From assembly GCF_029222965.1 (NCBI RefSeq), contig NZ_JARHUD010000001.1, positions 248,001-312,000 on the forward strand: a stretch of DNA of 64,000 nt. The letters run 5' to 3'. The translations under genes and the position numbers were made by a program. Positions 1 to 9,016 of the stretch are shown here, one piece after another (positions within the stretch are counted from its first letter, which is position 1; every line of letters starts with the position of its first letter). The DNA comes from Aquibaculum arenosum (GTDB taxonomy: Bacteria; Pseudomonadota; Alphaproteobacteria; Kiloniellales; DSM-21159). Below the pieces are notes generated by a model. It was not told the DNA's origin. It did no database searches and saw only the letters and a list, made by a program, of their open reading frames with translations.

Positions 1-187
1 TCGCGATCATATCCCGGGCAATCTCCTGCACCGGAGCGAAGAACCACAGGGTCGCAAAAACCGCGCCGATCCAGGCACCGATGCCGAGAACCTCGTTGAC
101 GAAGCCGCGGGAGAAGGCGAGCAGCGCTGAAAGCAGCAGCACCACCAGAATAATCAAGTCGGTGACGTTTATCGGCAGCCAATCCAT
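1..187 (-). CDS. cvpA: CvpA family membrane protein (3' part cut by window edge)
   Basis: Only the first 62 codons lie in the window, starting at an ATG at 187 and running off base 1. The visible protein starts MDWLPINVTDLIIL and has a hydrophobic segment, the motif AFSRGFVNEVLG and a second hydrophobic stretch. This is the N-terminal pattern of CvpA (colicin V production protein), an inner-membrane protein of unclear biochemical role. The gene sits 18 bases downstream of radA on the same strand. In alphaproteobacteria radA-cvpA-purF is a frequent order, so purF may lie just outside the window. The family call rests on the short N-terminus and the neighbourhood. Confidence 0.8.
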   Translation of the reverse strand, partial: MDWLPINVTDLIILVVLLLSALLAFSRGFVNEVLGIGAWIGAVFATLWFFAPVQEIARDMIA

Positions 188-205
188 GGCCGGGCATCGC
201 TCCTA

Positions 206-1597
206 TCAGGCTTTGTCTGCACCGCCGCCGGCGGCAATGCGCGCCACCAGATCCTGAAGGTGGCTCATCTCCTCCAACCGGATCCCTTCCGGCGGAGACA
301 GACGCCGTCCGCGGCGCGGCGGCAGCAGGGCGCTGGCAAAGCCCAGCTTGGCGGCCTCCTTCAGCCGAACCTCGCTCTGGCTGACTGCCCGGATCTCGCC
401 CGACAGGCCGATTTCGCCAAACACCACGCATTCCTCGGGTACGGGCCGGTCGCAGGCGCTGGATACCAGCGCGGCGGCCACCGCAAGGTCCGCTGCCGGC
501 TCTCCGATGCGCAGTCCACCTGCAATGTTCAGATATACGTCCTTCCCGGCCATCACAAGCCCGCAGCGCGCTTCGAGCACCGCAAGGACCATGGCCAGCC
601 GGCCGCTGTCCCAGCCCACCACGGTGCGCCGCGGCGTGCCCAACGGCGATGGGGACACCAGAGCCTGGACTTCCACCAGCAGCGGGCGCGTGCCCTCTAA
701 GCCGGCAAAGACCGCTGCACCGGCGATATTGCCGCGCCGCTCGGCCAGGAAAAGCTCGGAGGGGTTGGCGACCTCCATCAGTCCGCCGTCGGTCATCTCG
801 AAGACGCCGATCTCGTCGGTCGGGCCGAAGCGGTTCTTTGTAGCACGCAAGATGCGGAACTGATGGCCGCGCTCGCCTTCAAAGGTCAGCACGCAGTCGA
901 CCATGTGTTCCAGCACCTTCGGGCCGGCGATCATGCCGTCCTTGGTGACATGGCCGACCAGCAGTAAGCAGAAGCCCCGGCGCTTGGCGACCCGCACCAG
1001 TTCCTGGGCGCTGGCGCGCACCTGTGCCACCGTACCCGGGGCGGATTCCAGGGCATCGACATGCATGGTCTGGATGGAATCGATGATCACCAGACGCGGC
1101 GCATCGGGGCGGTCGAGCGAGGCGACGAGGTCGCGCACGGAGGTGGCGGCCGCCAAGCGCACCGGCGCCTTGGACAGGCCCAAACGTGCGGCGCGCAGGC
1201 GCACCTGCTCCACGGCCTCTTCACCGGAGACGTAGATCGCTTCATTGCCGGCCGCGAGCGCGGCCGCGGCCTGCAGAAGCAGGGTCGATTTGCCGATGCC
1301 GGGGTCGCCGCCCACCAGCACAGCCGAGCCGGGGACCAGGCCCCCGCCGCACACGCGGTCGAACTCGCCGATGCCGGAGACCAGGCGCGGTGCCGGTTTG
1401 CTTTCGCCCTCCAGGTCGACGAACTCGACCTTGCGTCCGCTGCGTTTGGGGCCCTTGGCCAGGCCGCCGGGTGTGCCTTCGGGCGCCGCTTCCTCAACGA
1501 TCGAATTCCAGGCGCCGCAGGCTTCGCAACGGCCGGCCCAACGGCCGGAGACCGCGCCGCAGGATTGACAGACGTAAGTGCTGCGGGCGCGGGCCAT
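206..1597 (-). CDS. radA: DNA repair protein RadA
   Basis: RadA is a RecA-like ATPase that drives branch migration of recombination intermediates. The 463-residue protein has the expected order: an N-terminal zinc finger with Cys10, Cys13, Cys24 and Cys27, a Walker A loop GGDPGIGKST near residue 97, the RadA-specific KNRFG motif near residue 255, and a C-terminal Lon-protease-like domain. The ATG at 1597 overlaps the stop of the upstream ATPase gene as ATGA, which implies translational coupling. A GTG one codon earlier (1600) is an alternative start. It lies directly upstream of cvpA. The family assignment is secure. Confidence 0.96.
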   Translation of the reverse strand: MARARSTYVCQSCGAVSGRWAGRCEACGAWNSIVEEAAPEGTPGGLAKGPKRSGRKVEFVDLEGESKPAPRLVSGIGEFDRVCGGGLVPGSAVLVGGDPGIGKSTLLLQAAAALAAGNEAIYVSGEEAVEQVRLRAARLGLSKAPVRLAAATSVRDLVASLDRPDAPRLVIIDSIQTMHVDALESAPGTVAQVRASAQELVRVAKRRGFCLLLVGHVTKDGMIAGPKVLEHMVDCVLTFEGERGHQFRILRATKNRFGPTDEIGVFEMTDGGLMEVANPSELFLAERRGNIAGAAVFAGLEGTRPLLVEVQALVSPSPLGTPRRTVVGWDSGRLAMVLAVLEARCGLVMAGKDVYLNIAGGLRIGEPAADLAVAAALVSSACDRPVPEECVVFGEIGLSGEIRAVSQSEVRLKEAAKLGFASALLPPRRGRRLSPPEGIRLEEMSHLQDLVARIAAGGGADKA

Positions 1598-2376
1598 CAC
1601 TGGGCAACCTGAATTGGGCCGTCGATTTCTCCGGCTACGAACTGCTCGACGAAGGCGTTGCCCTCGCGCTCGATGGCGTCCATCGGGCCCTGCCAGACGA
1701 TCTCGCCCTTGTAGAGCATGGCGATGCGATCGGAGATACGCCGGGCGCTGTCCATGTCATGAGTGATGGTCAGTCCGGTGGCGCCGAGATCCGTGACACA
1801 CTGGCGGATCAGCCGGTCGATCAGGTCGCCCATGATGGGGTCGAGGCCGGTGGTGGGTTCGTCGAAGAAGAGGATCTCAGGACGAACGGCAATGGCGCGC
1901 GCGAGCCCGACGCGCTTGCGCATGCCGCCGGACAGCTCGGCCGGCGAAAGATCGGCCACCTCCGCGTCCAGACCCACGTCTGCCAAGCGCTCGAGGGCCA
2001 GATCGCGTGCTTCCTTGCGGCTCATCCGCTCGTGCTCCAAGGGCACGAAGGCCACGTTCTGCCAGACCGGCAGGGAATCGAAGAGGGCTGCGTTCTGGAA
2101 CAGCATGCCGATGTGGCTGCGCATCTCGTCCAGTGCCGCGCCGCGCAGGCCCACCGTTTCCTTGCCGTCGATCAGAATGGAGCCGGCGTCCGGCGGCAAC
2201 AGCCCGAGGATGCACTTTAGCAACACCGATTTGCCGGAGCCGGAGCCGCCGATGATGACCAGCGATTCCCCCTTGGCGATGTCCAGGTCCACGCCATTGA
2301 GCACGTGATTGTCGCCGAAGGACTTCTTCAGTCCGCGAATGCGGATCTTGGGCTGGTCCTGGCTGGCCGCGGTCAT
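1597..2376 (-). CDS. MlaF-type ABC transporter ATP-binding protein
   Basis: This is the ATPase of an Mla/Ttg2-type lipid transporter, which moves phospholipids between inner and outer membranes. The 259-residue protein shows Walker A GGSGSGKS (43-50), the Q-loop Gln94, the signature LSGGMRKR (148-155) with the family's GGMRKR form, and Walker B ILFFDEP (168-174). It is coupled by 4-base ATGA overlaps to the MlaE-like permease upstream and to radA downstream. No MCE-domain (MlaD), MlaC or MlaB gene is nearby, so the rest of the complex must be encoded elsewhere. The exact lipid and direction of transport are not readable from sequence. Confidence 0.9.
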   Translation of the reverse strand: MTAASQDQPKIRIRGLKKSFGDNHVLNGVDLDIAKGESLVIIGGSGSGKSVLLKCILGLLPPDAGSILIDGKETVGLRGAALDEMRSHIGMLFQNAALFDSLPVWQNVAFVPLEHERMSRKEARDLALERLADVGLDAEVADLSPAELSGGMRKRVGLARAIAVRPEILFFDEPTTGLDPIMGDLIDRLIRQCVTDLGATGLTITHDMDSARRISDRIAMLYKGEIVWQGPMDAIEREGNAFVEQFVAGEIDGPIQVAQ

Positions 2377-3146
2377 CCGAAAAAGAGTCCGGTGATCAGG
2401 TAGTTGAAGCAGAGGATGAGGATCGAAGCCGAGACCACGGCATTGGTGGTCGCGGTGCCCACGCCTTGAGCGCCCCCGCGCGAGTGATAGCCGTGGTAGC
2501 AGCCCATCAGCGTGATCAGGAAGCCGAAGGCCGCCGCCTTGACCAGGCCCGAGAGCACGTCCTCCAGTTCCATGAAGTCATAGGTGTTCTGAAGATAGGC
2601 CTGGGGGTTGAAGCCGAGCTGGCCGGTAGAAACGAGATAGCCGCCCAGCACGCCGATGATGTCTGCGGTCAGCACCAGCAGCGGCAACATGGTCACGCCC
2701 GCGATCACCCGCGGCACGATCAGATACTTGAAGGGATTGGTGGCCAGGGTGACGAGCGCGTCGATCTGCTCCGTCACCCGCATGGTGCCGATTTCTGCTG
2801 CCATGGCGGCGCCGATCCGGCCGGCGACCATCAGGCCGGCCAGCACCGGCCCCAGCTCGCGGGTGATCGAGACCACCACGACGTTCGGGATGGCGCTCTC
2901 GGCCGAAAAGCGGGCAAAGCCGGTGTAGCTCTGCAGAGCCAGCACCATGCCGGTGAAGATCGCGGTGAGACCGACCACGGGGAGGGAGTAGTAGCCGATC
3001 TCGATCATCTGCCGGCCGATCAGCCGCGGATACCAGGGGCCGCGCAGGCAGTGCCACAGCGTCAGCCCGGCAAAGAGCGAGAGGCGGCCGGCGGTTTCGA
3101 GAAAGGATAGGAAAGCGCGCCCAAGTGGCGTCAGAAGAGGAACCAC
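2373..3146 (-). CDS. MlaE-type ABC transporter permease
   Basis: This inner-membrane permease partners the MlaF-type ATPase encoded immediately downstream. The 257-residue protein matches the MlaE/YrbE family: hydrophobic throughout, with the conserved central segment ELGPVLAGLMVAGRIGAAMA followed by AEIGTMRVTEQIDAL. The start is a GTG at 3146, two bases beyond the stop of alr, so the gene looks cotranscribed with alr and dnaB upstream. The function, intermembrane lipid trafficking for outer-membrane homeostasis, is inferred from the family. Confidence 0.9.
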   Translation of the reverse strand: MVPLLTPLGRAFLSFLETAGRLSLFAGLTLWHCLRGPWYPRLIGRQMIEIGYYSLPVVGLTAIFTGMVLALQSYTGFARFSAESAIPNVVVVSITRELGPVLAGLMVAGRIGAAMAAEIGTMRVTEQIDALVTLATNPFKYLIVPRVIAGVTMLPLLVLTADIIGVLGGYLVSTGQLGFNPQAYLQNTYDFMELEDVLSGLVKAAAFGFLITLMGCYHGYHSRGGAQGVGTATTNAVVSASILILCFNYLITGLFFG

Positions 3147-3148
3147 GC

Positions 3149-4258
3149 CTAGTCGTCCCGGTAGATGCGATGAGAGCGCCGGCCGAGGGACGTCAGGATC
3201 TCATAGCCGATGGTGCCGGCCTGTTCCGCCAAATCATCCACTCCCTGTTGAGGACCCAGCAGGTCCACCAGATCGCCGGGGCGGAGCCGGTCCTCGGGCA
3301 GATCGCTGATGTCCACAGTCACCACGTCCATCGACACCCGCCCGGCCAGCGGCAGGCGCTGACCGTCATACCACGCGAAACTGCGTCCCGACAGGCAGCG
3401 CAGGAAGCCGTCGGCATAACCCAGGGCGATTGTTGCGATGCGGCTGGGGCGCGGGGCCCGGAAGCTGGCACCGTAGCCAACGGCCCTACCTGGGTCAATC
3501 GAGCGGATCTGCAGCACTTTTGCTTGCAAGTGAACCACTTGGCGCATGGGGTTGGGCTTGCCGGGTACTGGATTGACCCCGTAGTGCGCCGCCCCGGGCC
3601 GCCCGAGATCGAAGTGGAAAACCTGACCGAGGAAGATCCCAGAGGAGTTGGCGAGACTGGCCGGGGCCGCCGGGAGACGCTCGCGCGCCCAGCGGAAGCG
3701 CTCGAGTTGCTCGGCGTTTTGGGCATGAGTGGGCTCATCTGCGCAGGCGAGATGGCTCATGATCAGGCAGGTCTCGATGCCCGCCAGGCGCTGCGGCTCC
3801 GCGGCAAGGCATTCTACTTCGCTGTCGGGAAGCCCCAGCCGGCTCATGCCGCTGTCGGTCTGCAGTGCGGCGGGCAGGCTTTTGCCCAGACTGCGCGCCT
3901 GTGCAGACCAACGCTCGACCTCCTCAAGGGAATTGAGCACCGGGATGAGGTCGGATTCGACATAGTCGGGCTCTGCTCCGGCGAAGAGGCCGCCGAGCAC
4001 GTAAATCTGGGCCTCCTGCAGGCAGCGGCGCAGGCGCAGCCCCTCGTCGGGCAGGGCCACGAAAAAACTGCGCGCCCCGGCCTGCCAGAGTGCCGAAGCG
4101 GCCTGTTCCAGGCCGAGGCCGTAGCCATCCGCCTTCACAACCGCCGCACAGGGCACGGCTCCCAGTTCCTGCTGCAGGCGTTGATGGTTGGCGCGCAGCG
4201 CCCCAAGGTCGATGGTCAGGATCGCCCCGGCGCGGGCCGCGGCACGGTCAATGGGCAT
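3149..4258 (-). CDS. alr: Alanine racemase
   Basis: Alr is a PLP enzyme that interconverts L- and D-alanine and supplies D-Ala for peptidoglycan. The 369-residue length is typical. The PLP lysine is Lys42 in the motif AAVVKADGYGLG. The second catalytic region appears as AVGYGASFRAP in the C-terminal half, and ALGYADGFLR is also conserved. The ATG at 4258 overlaps the end of dnaB by 11 bases, and the stop is two bases before the next gene, so dnaB-alr-mlaE-mlaF-radA-cvpA appears to be one tightly packed transcription unit. Whether it is the biosynthetic (Alr) or a catabolic (DadX) racemase cannot be told from sequence, but the context favours Alr. Confidence 0.94.
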   Translation of the reverse strand: MPIDRAAARAGAILTIDLGALRANHQRLQQELGAVPCAAVVKADGYGLGLEQAASALWQAGARSFFVALPDEGLRLRRCLQEAQIYVLGGLFAGAEPDYVESDLIPVLNSLEEVERWSAQARSLGKSLPAALQTDSGMSRLGLPDSEVECLAAEPQRLAGIETCLIMSHLACADEPTHAQNAEQLERFRWARERLPAAPASLANSSGIFLGQVFHFDLGRPGAAHYGVNPVPGKPNPMRQVVHLQAKVLQIRSIDPGRAVGYGASFRAPRPSRIATIALGYADGFLRCLSGRSFAWYDGQRLPLAGRVSMDVVTVDISDLPEDRLRPGDLVDLLGPQQGVDDLAEQAGTIGYEILTSLGRRSHRIYRDD

Positions 4259-5762
4259 CGGGCAGGTACTCGTCGGCTATGTAGTCGCCGAAGCGGGTGG
4301 TGTCGCCGTCGAAGGTCAGCTTGCGGATGCCGATGGGGCCGTGACGCTGTTTGGCGACGATCACCTCGGCCAAACCGTAAACCTCTTCGCAGCGCTGTTT
4401 CCACCGCTCGTAGCGTTCGTGATACTTCTCGTCATTCTCGTTCTCGCGGCGCATGGGCTCCGCACGCTCGAGGTAGTACTGCTCGCGATAGACGAAGAGC
4501 ACCATGTCGGCGTCCTGTTCGATCGAGCCGGACTCGCGCAGATCCGAGAGCTGAGGGCGCTTGTCCTCGCGCTGTTCCACCTGGCGGCTGAGCTGCGACA
4601 GGGCGATGACCGGCACGTCCAGTTCCTTGGCGATGGCCTTCAGGCCGCGGGTGATCTCTGAGACTTCCTGCACACGGCTGTCGCTCTTGCCCCCTCCGGG
4701 CACGGTCATGAGCTGGAGGTAGTCGACCACAATGAGGCTGAGGCCGTGCTGGCGCTTGAGGCGGCGGGCCCGGGTGCGCAGCGCCGGTACGGAAATGGCC
4801 GGCGTGTCGTCGATGAACAGGCGCAGCGCCTGCAGTTCACGCGCCGCGTCGAAGACCTTGTCGAAGTCCTCCTGAGTGATGGCGCCCTTGCGCAAGGAAT
4901 CGGAGCGTACGCCCGATTGTTCGGAGAGAATGCGTCCGGCGAGCTGCTCCGCCGACATTTCCAGGGAGAAGAAGGCGACCGTCTCTGGTTCTTCAAAGCT
5001 CTGGCCATCGGGCCCACGCTCCAGCCGACGCGACTTGGCCACGTTGAAGGCGATGTTGGTGGCGAGCGCCGTTTTGCCCATGGACGGCCGGCCCGCGAGG
5101 ATGATCAGGTCGGAGCGGTGCAGGCCGCCCAACAGCTTGTCGATCTCGGCGAAATGGGTCGCCAAACCTGCCAGCGCGCCGTCGCGGCGATAGGCGGCTT
5201 CGATCAGCGTGACGGCTTCGGTCAGCGCACCGGAGAAGGGCTGCAGGCCGCCTTCTGCCAGACCGGTTTCCGCGAGACTATAAAGTCGCTGCTCCGCCTG
5301 TTCGATCTGGTTTGTGGCCGCGCTGTCCGGGTCTTGTTCGTAGGCAGACTCGTCGATGTCCTGCGCGAGGGCGATGAGCTCTCGCCGCAAGAAGAGGTCG
5401 TGGATCAGGCGGCCGTAGTGGCGGACGTCCGGGTTGACCGGCGCTGCCTGTAGTTCGGCGAGATAAGCCGCACCCCCAACGTCCGCCAGACCGCCGTCCT
5501 GATCGAAGAAGCCCTTGAGCGTGATGGCGTTGGCGAGTTGCCCGCGCTCGATCAGCTTGCCGCAGGCGCGATAGATCCGCTCATGTGCCCCATCGGCGAA
5601 GTGCTCGGGCAGGAGAAAGTCGGACACCTTCTCATAGGCATGGTTGCTGTGCAGAATTGCGGCCAGGAGCGCCTGCTCCGCCTCCAGATTGTGTGGGGGC
5701 AGGCGCTGGAGGGCGGATTCCTCCTCGGATGCGACGAACTGAAGGCGCTGTGTGGGTTCCAT
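4248..5762 (-). CDS. dnaB: Replicative DNA helicase DnaB
   Basis: DnaB is the hexameric 5'-3' helicase of the replication fork. The 504-residue protein has the N-terminal primase-interaction domain beginning RLPPHNLEAEQALLAAIL, the Walker A loop GRPSMGKTALA near residue 220, a Walker B-type segment LSLIVVDYLQLM, and the conserved SQLSRQVEQREDKRPQLSDL region (DnaB motif 4). There is no intein: the RecA-like domain is uninterrupted. It is the first gene of the minus-strand run to cvpA; the 105 bases upstream separate it from the LOG gene and probably hold its promoter. Confidence 0.97.
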   Translation of the reverse strand: MEPTQRLQFVASEEESALQRLPPHNLEAEQALLAAILHSNHAYEKVSDFLLPEHFADGAHERIYRACGKLIERGQLANAITLKGFFDQDGGLADVGGAAYLAELQAAPVNPDVRHYGRLIHDLFLRRELIALAQDIDESAYEQDPDSAATNQIEQAEQRLYSLAETGLAEGGLQPFSGALTEAVTLIEAAYRRDGALAGLATHFAEIDKLLGGLHRSDLIILAGRPSMGKTALATNIAFNVAKSRRLERGPDGQSFEEPETVAFFSLEMSAEQLAGRILSEQSGVRSDSLRKGAITQEDFDKVFDAARELQALRLFIDDTPAISVPALRTRARRLKRQHGLSLIVVDYLQLMTVPGGGKSDSRVQEVSEITRGLKAIAKELDVPVIALSQLSRQVEQREDKRPQLSDLRESGSIEQDADMVLFVYREQYYLERAEPMRRENENDEKYHERYERWKQRCEEVYGLAEVIVAKQRHGPIGIRKLTFDGDTTRFGDYIADEYLPDAH

Positions 5763-5867
5763 GGCCCGAGACTAGCAGGTGGAAGCCGGAAAGGGACGCG
5801 GTGAATCAGGTGGAAAGCGGGGAAAACCTGAAAAGCCGTTTAATATCAGCCTGTTAAGAATGACCTG

Positions 5868-6659
5868 TTACAGGACTGGTCCGCGTTCCGGCGGTCCATC
5901 CACCAGGAAGCCCGTGATGTAGTCGAAAGCGTCCTCCACCGAGTCGGTGGGATGGAAGAGGGCGAGGTCCTTCTCATTGACCGTGCCGTGGCGCACAAGC
6001 GCCTCAAGGTTGAGGACCTCGGACCAGAACTGCTTGCCGAACAGCACGATGGGCATGCGCTTCTTCATCTTCAGAGTTTGCATCAGGGTCAGCAGTTCGA
6101 ACATCTCGTCGAGCGTGCCGAAGCCGCCTGGCATGATCACCACGGCCTTGGCCATGTAAGTGAACCAGAACTTCCGCATGAAGAAGTAGTGGAACTCGAA
6201 CGACAGTTCCGGCGTCACGTAATGGTTCTCGAACTCCTCCACGGGAATGGAGATCGTCAGGCCGATGGAGCGGCCACCCGCCTCGTAGGCGCCCCGGTTT
6301 GCTGCCTCCATGATGCCGGGCCCGCCGCCGGTGCAGACCACGAAGCGACCCGGATCGCCGGGCAGCGCCAGGGACCATTCTGTCAGTTTGCGGGAGAGTT
6401 CCCGAGTGGCCTCGTAGTAGATCGCCAACTCGCGCAGGCCCTCGTGATCGCGCGCGCTGCCGTCCTCGATGCTGGCTTGCGAAGGCACCCGCGCGGAGCC
6501 GAAAAAGACAATGGTGTCGAGGATGCCATTGCGGTCAAAGCGATCGAGCGGCTCGTGAAATTCCGATAGAATGCGCAGCGGTCGGCCGGCCCGGCTGTTC
6601 AGGAACTCGCTGTTGGCATAGGCCTTGGGGGCCTTGGTGGTGGGGGTGTCATCAGTCAT
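5868..6659 (-). CDS. LOG family protein (TIGR00730, cytokinin-activating-type phosphoribohydrolase)
   Basis: Members of this Rossmann-fold family hydrolyse nucleoside 5'-monophosphates to base and ribose 5-phosphate; many bacterial members act as AMP or pyrimidine nucleotide nucleosidases. The 263-residue protein carries the defining motif PGGFGTLDE (177-185), an upstream GGGPGIMEAANRGA (111-124) and FGSAR (53-57). The N-terminal extension of about 45 residues fits the longer bacterial subgroup. The ATG at 6659 has no strong ribosome-binding site. The gene is monocistronic, between dnaB and an EndoU gene on the same strand. The physiological substrate is unknown. Confidence 0.88.
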   Translation of the reverse strand: MTDDTPTTKAPKAYANSEFLNSRAGRPLRILSEFHEPLDRFDRNGILDTIVFFGSARVPSQASIEDGSARDHEGLRELAIYYEATRELSRKLTEWSLALPGDPGRFVVCTGGGPGIMEAANRGAYEAGGRSIGLTISIPVEEFENHYVTPELSFEFHYFFMRKFWFTYMAKAVVIMPGGFGTLDEMFELLTLMQTLKMKKRMPIVLFGKQFWSEVLNLEALVRHGTVNEKDLALFHPTDSVEDAFDYITGFLVDGPPERGPVL

Positions 6660-6721
6660 TGGGGCAGGTTACCCGTAAGTTGTGGTGAAGTTGGGGCAGA
6701 TGATCCCCTTGTGCTGACGGA

Positions 6722-7300
6722 TCAGCAGCCTCGGGCCGCCGGCCAGGCAGTGTTGATCACCTCGCGGTGGGGCAGCAGCCAGCCCTCGATGGCATAGCCC
6801 AGACCGCTATTGCCGCACCATTTGCCGCGTCCGTCCAGCCATTGGCGCTGGTGATAGGCCTCCAGCACCGCGGCCAGGATCTCCTCGCCATCGAGGTCGT
6901 CGGGAAAGAGCGTCGAACGCTTGCACTGCCGGCCGGGCGCATTCGGCTGGCAGACGCGGGCGACGTAGATGCCGTGCGCATCGCGTGGCCGCAGGACCTT
7001 GTCGATCTCCGCTTCCCCCGGTGTTGCTTCCCCGAGGGTGGCGTGGAAGCCGACGGCGTCGCCCCGGCGGTTAATCTCGCCGCAGAACAGGTGGGTGAGA
7101 TTGACCGGCGGCGTGGTCTCCGACCAATGGGGCGCCTCGCTGGTGCAGTCAAAAGCCCGCACCGGCGCACTCAGCGTCACGAGGAGCAGGCAGAGAGTAA
7201 GGAGCGAGCCGGAGCGCACGGGTTTCGATCCCACATAAGCAGAGGAAGGCCGACCGAAGGTTCGGCCCGGCTTCCGGCCTTGGCCAGCTGCCTCAGGCAC
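6722..7300 (-). CDS. Secreted EndoU-family nuclease
   Basis: The mature part matches the bacterial EndoU fold (Mn-dependent or RNase A-like endoribonucleases). It has a first histidine in NLTHLFCGEINRRG (His70), a second in AVGFHATLG (His86), and the typical late block CKRSTLFPDDL with Lys128, matching the catalytic His-His-Lys pattern. A hydrophobic signal peptide covers about residues 32-49 (LLTLCLLLVTLSAPVRA). The outer GTG at 7300 gives a long leader. GTGs at 7234 and 7222 would give more compact signal peptides, and none has a clear ribosome-binding site, so the start is uncertain. Four cysteines suggest an extracytoplasmic disulfide-bonded protein. No immunity gene or toxin-delivery domain is adjacent, so a free secreted nuclease is more likely than a polymorphic toxin. 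Confidence 0.75.
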   Translation of the reverse strand: MPEAAGQGRKPGRTFGRPSSAYVGSKPVRSGSLLTLCLLLVTLSAPVRAFDCTSEAPHWSETTPPVNLTHLFCGEINRRGDAVGFHATLGEATPGEAEIDKVLRPRDAHGIYVARVCQPNAPGRQCKRSTLFPDDLDGEEILAAVLEAYHQRQWLDGRGKWCGNSGLGYAIEGWLLPHREVINTAWPAARGC

Positions 7301-7354
7301 TGTTACATAAACGCATACGGGAGACAGTCACAAGACGGCGGAAGGAGCAGGGCG

Positions 7355-8974
7355 GTGAACCCCTTTGAACAGGATCTTGATCGCAATTCAGCCAACTATG
7401 TCCCCCTTTCGCCGCTGTCGTTCCTGCCCCGCACAGCGGCGATCTATCCTCAACGCACGGCAGTGGTGCACGGACGCACCAGCTTCACCTGGGCGGAGGC
7501 CTATGAGCGCTGTCGCCGTCTGGCCTCGGCACTGGCCGATCTGGGGGTGAGCAAGGGCGATACGGTGGCCGTCATGGCGCCGAACACGCCGCCGATGTGG
7601 GAGGCACATCACGCAGTGCCCATGCTGGGTGCTGTGTTGAACGCGCTCAACGTGCGCCTCGATGCCCGAACCATCGCCTTCATCCTGGCGCATGGCGAGG
7701 CGAAGGTCCTGATCACCGACACCGAGTTTCACCCGACCATCTCCGAGGCCCTGAAGTTGCTCGGCCGCGACCTTCCCGTGATCGACATCGACGATCCGCA
7801 AGGCCCCGGTGGGGAGCGGCTGGGTCAGGTGGAGTATGAAGACTTCCTGGTCGGCGGTGATCCCGACTATGCCTGGGACCTGCCCGAGGACGAGTGGAAT
7901 GCCATCGCCCTCAACTACACCTCCGGCACCACCGGCGACCCAAAGGGCGTCGTTTATCATCATCGCGGCGCCTACCTGAACGCGCTGGGCAATGCCATGG
8001 TCTGGAGCCTGCCGCCGCACCCGGTCTACCTCTGGACCCTGCCGATGTTCCACTGCAACGGCTGGTGCTTTCCCTGGACGATCACGGCCGTGGCCGGCAC
8101 TCATGTCTGCCTGCGGCGGGTCGAAGCCAAGGCCATATACGATGCCTTCGCCGACCATGGGGTGACGCATCTCTGTGGGGCGCCCGTCGTCATGCAGCTC
8201 ATCCTCGGCGTGCGGCCGGAGGATCGGCGGGACTACGGACAGAAAGTGCAGATGATGACGGCCGCCGCCCCGCCGCCGGCCTCGGTGCTCGCCGCCATGG
8301 AGGAGCAGGGGATCGAGATCACCCACGTCTACGGGCTGACCGAGGTTTACGGGCCGGCCGTGGTCTGCGCCTGGCACGACGACTGGAGCGCGCTCTCCAT
8401 TGAGGAGCAGGCGGAACTCAAGGCGCGTCAGGGGGCGGCCTATCCGGTGCTGGAGCAGCTGATGGTCGGCGATCCGGAGACCCTGGAGCCCGTGCCGGCC
8501 GATGGGCAGACCATGGGCGAGGTCTTCATGCGCGGCAACATCGTGATGAAGGGCTACTTCAAGAACCCTTCGGCCAGCGAGCGGGCTTTCGCCGGCGGCT
8601 GGTTCCACAGCGGCGACCTGGGTGTGGTGCACCCCGACGGCTATGTGCAGCTCAAGGACCGCTCGAAGGACATTATCATCTCGGGCGGGGAGAACATCTC
8701 CTCCATCGAAGTGGAGGATGTGCTCTACAAGCATGCCGCTGTGGCGGCGGTTGCCGTGGTGGCCAAGGCAGACGAACGGTGGGGCGAAACCCCTTGCGCC
8801 TTCGTCGAACTGAAACCCGGCGCAACGGTCGAGGCCGAAGAGCTGATCGCCTTTTGCCGCGAGCGGCTCGCACACTTCAAGTGTCCGCGCCATGTGGTCT
8901 TCGGCGAATTGCCCAAGACCTCTACCGGCAAAATTCAGAAATTCACTCTGCGCGACCGCGCCGGCCAGCTTTGA
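7355..8974 (+). CDS. Acyl-CoA synthetase (AMP-forming), DmdB-like
   Basis: This ANL-superfamily ligase activates a carboxylic acid with ATP and CoA. The 539-residue protein has the phosphate-binding loop YTSGTTGDPKG near residue 187, the adenine region HVYGLTEVYGP, GWFHSGDLG, and the C-terminal hinge KDRSKDIIISGGENISS with the catalytic lysine in TSTGKIQKF. The start is the GTG at 7355, preceded by GAAGGAG at 7341-7347. The open frame extends further upstream, but that part overlaps the divergent EndoU gene. It is a close paralogue of the ligase at 62085. Both resemble the clade containing methylmercaptopropionate-CoA ligase DmdB and medium-chain ligases. The substrate is not determinable here. 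Confidence 0.9.
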   Translation: MNPFEQDLDRNSANYVPLSPLSFLPRTAAIYPQRTAVVHGRTSFTWAEAYERCRRLASALADLGVSKGDTVAVMAPNTPPMWEAHHAVPMLGAVLNALNVRLDARTIAFILAHGEAKVLITDTEFHPTISEALKLLGRDLPVIDIDDPQGPGGERLGQVEYEDFLVGGDPDYAWDLPEDEWNAIALNYTSGTTGDPKGVVYHHRGAYLNALGNAMVWSLPPHPVYLWTLPMFHCNGWCFPWTITAVAGTHVCLRRVEAKAIYDAFADHGVTHLCGAPVVMQLILGVRPEDRRDYGQKVQMMTAAAPPPASVLAAMEEQGIEITHVYGLTEVYGPAVVCAWHDDWSALSIEEQAELKARQGAAYPVLEQLMVGDPETLEPVPADGQTMGEVFMRGNIVMKGYFKNPSASERAFAGGWFHSGDLGVVHPDGYVQLKDRSKDIIISGGENISSIEVEDVLYKHAAVAAVAVVAKADERWGETPCAFVELKPGATVEAEELIAFCRERLAHFKCPRHVVFGELPKTSTGKIQKFTLRDRAGQL

Positions 8975-9016
8975 AGCAAGGCCGGCGCCGTGCGCTTAGA
9001 TCAGGCTGAACCAGAC

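Noticed and set aside
7388-8893. Open frame of about 500 codons on the minus strand opposite the first acyl-CoA ligase
   Set aside because: Antisense shadow of a well-conserved ligase gene, rich in Gln, Gly, Arg and His with no recognisable motif.
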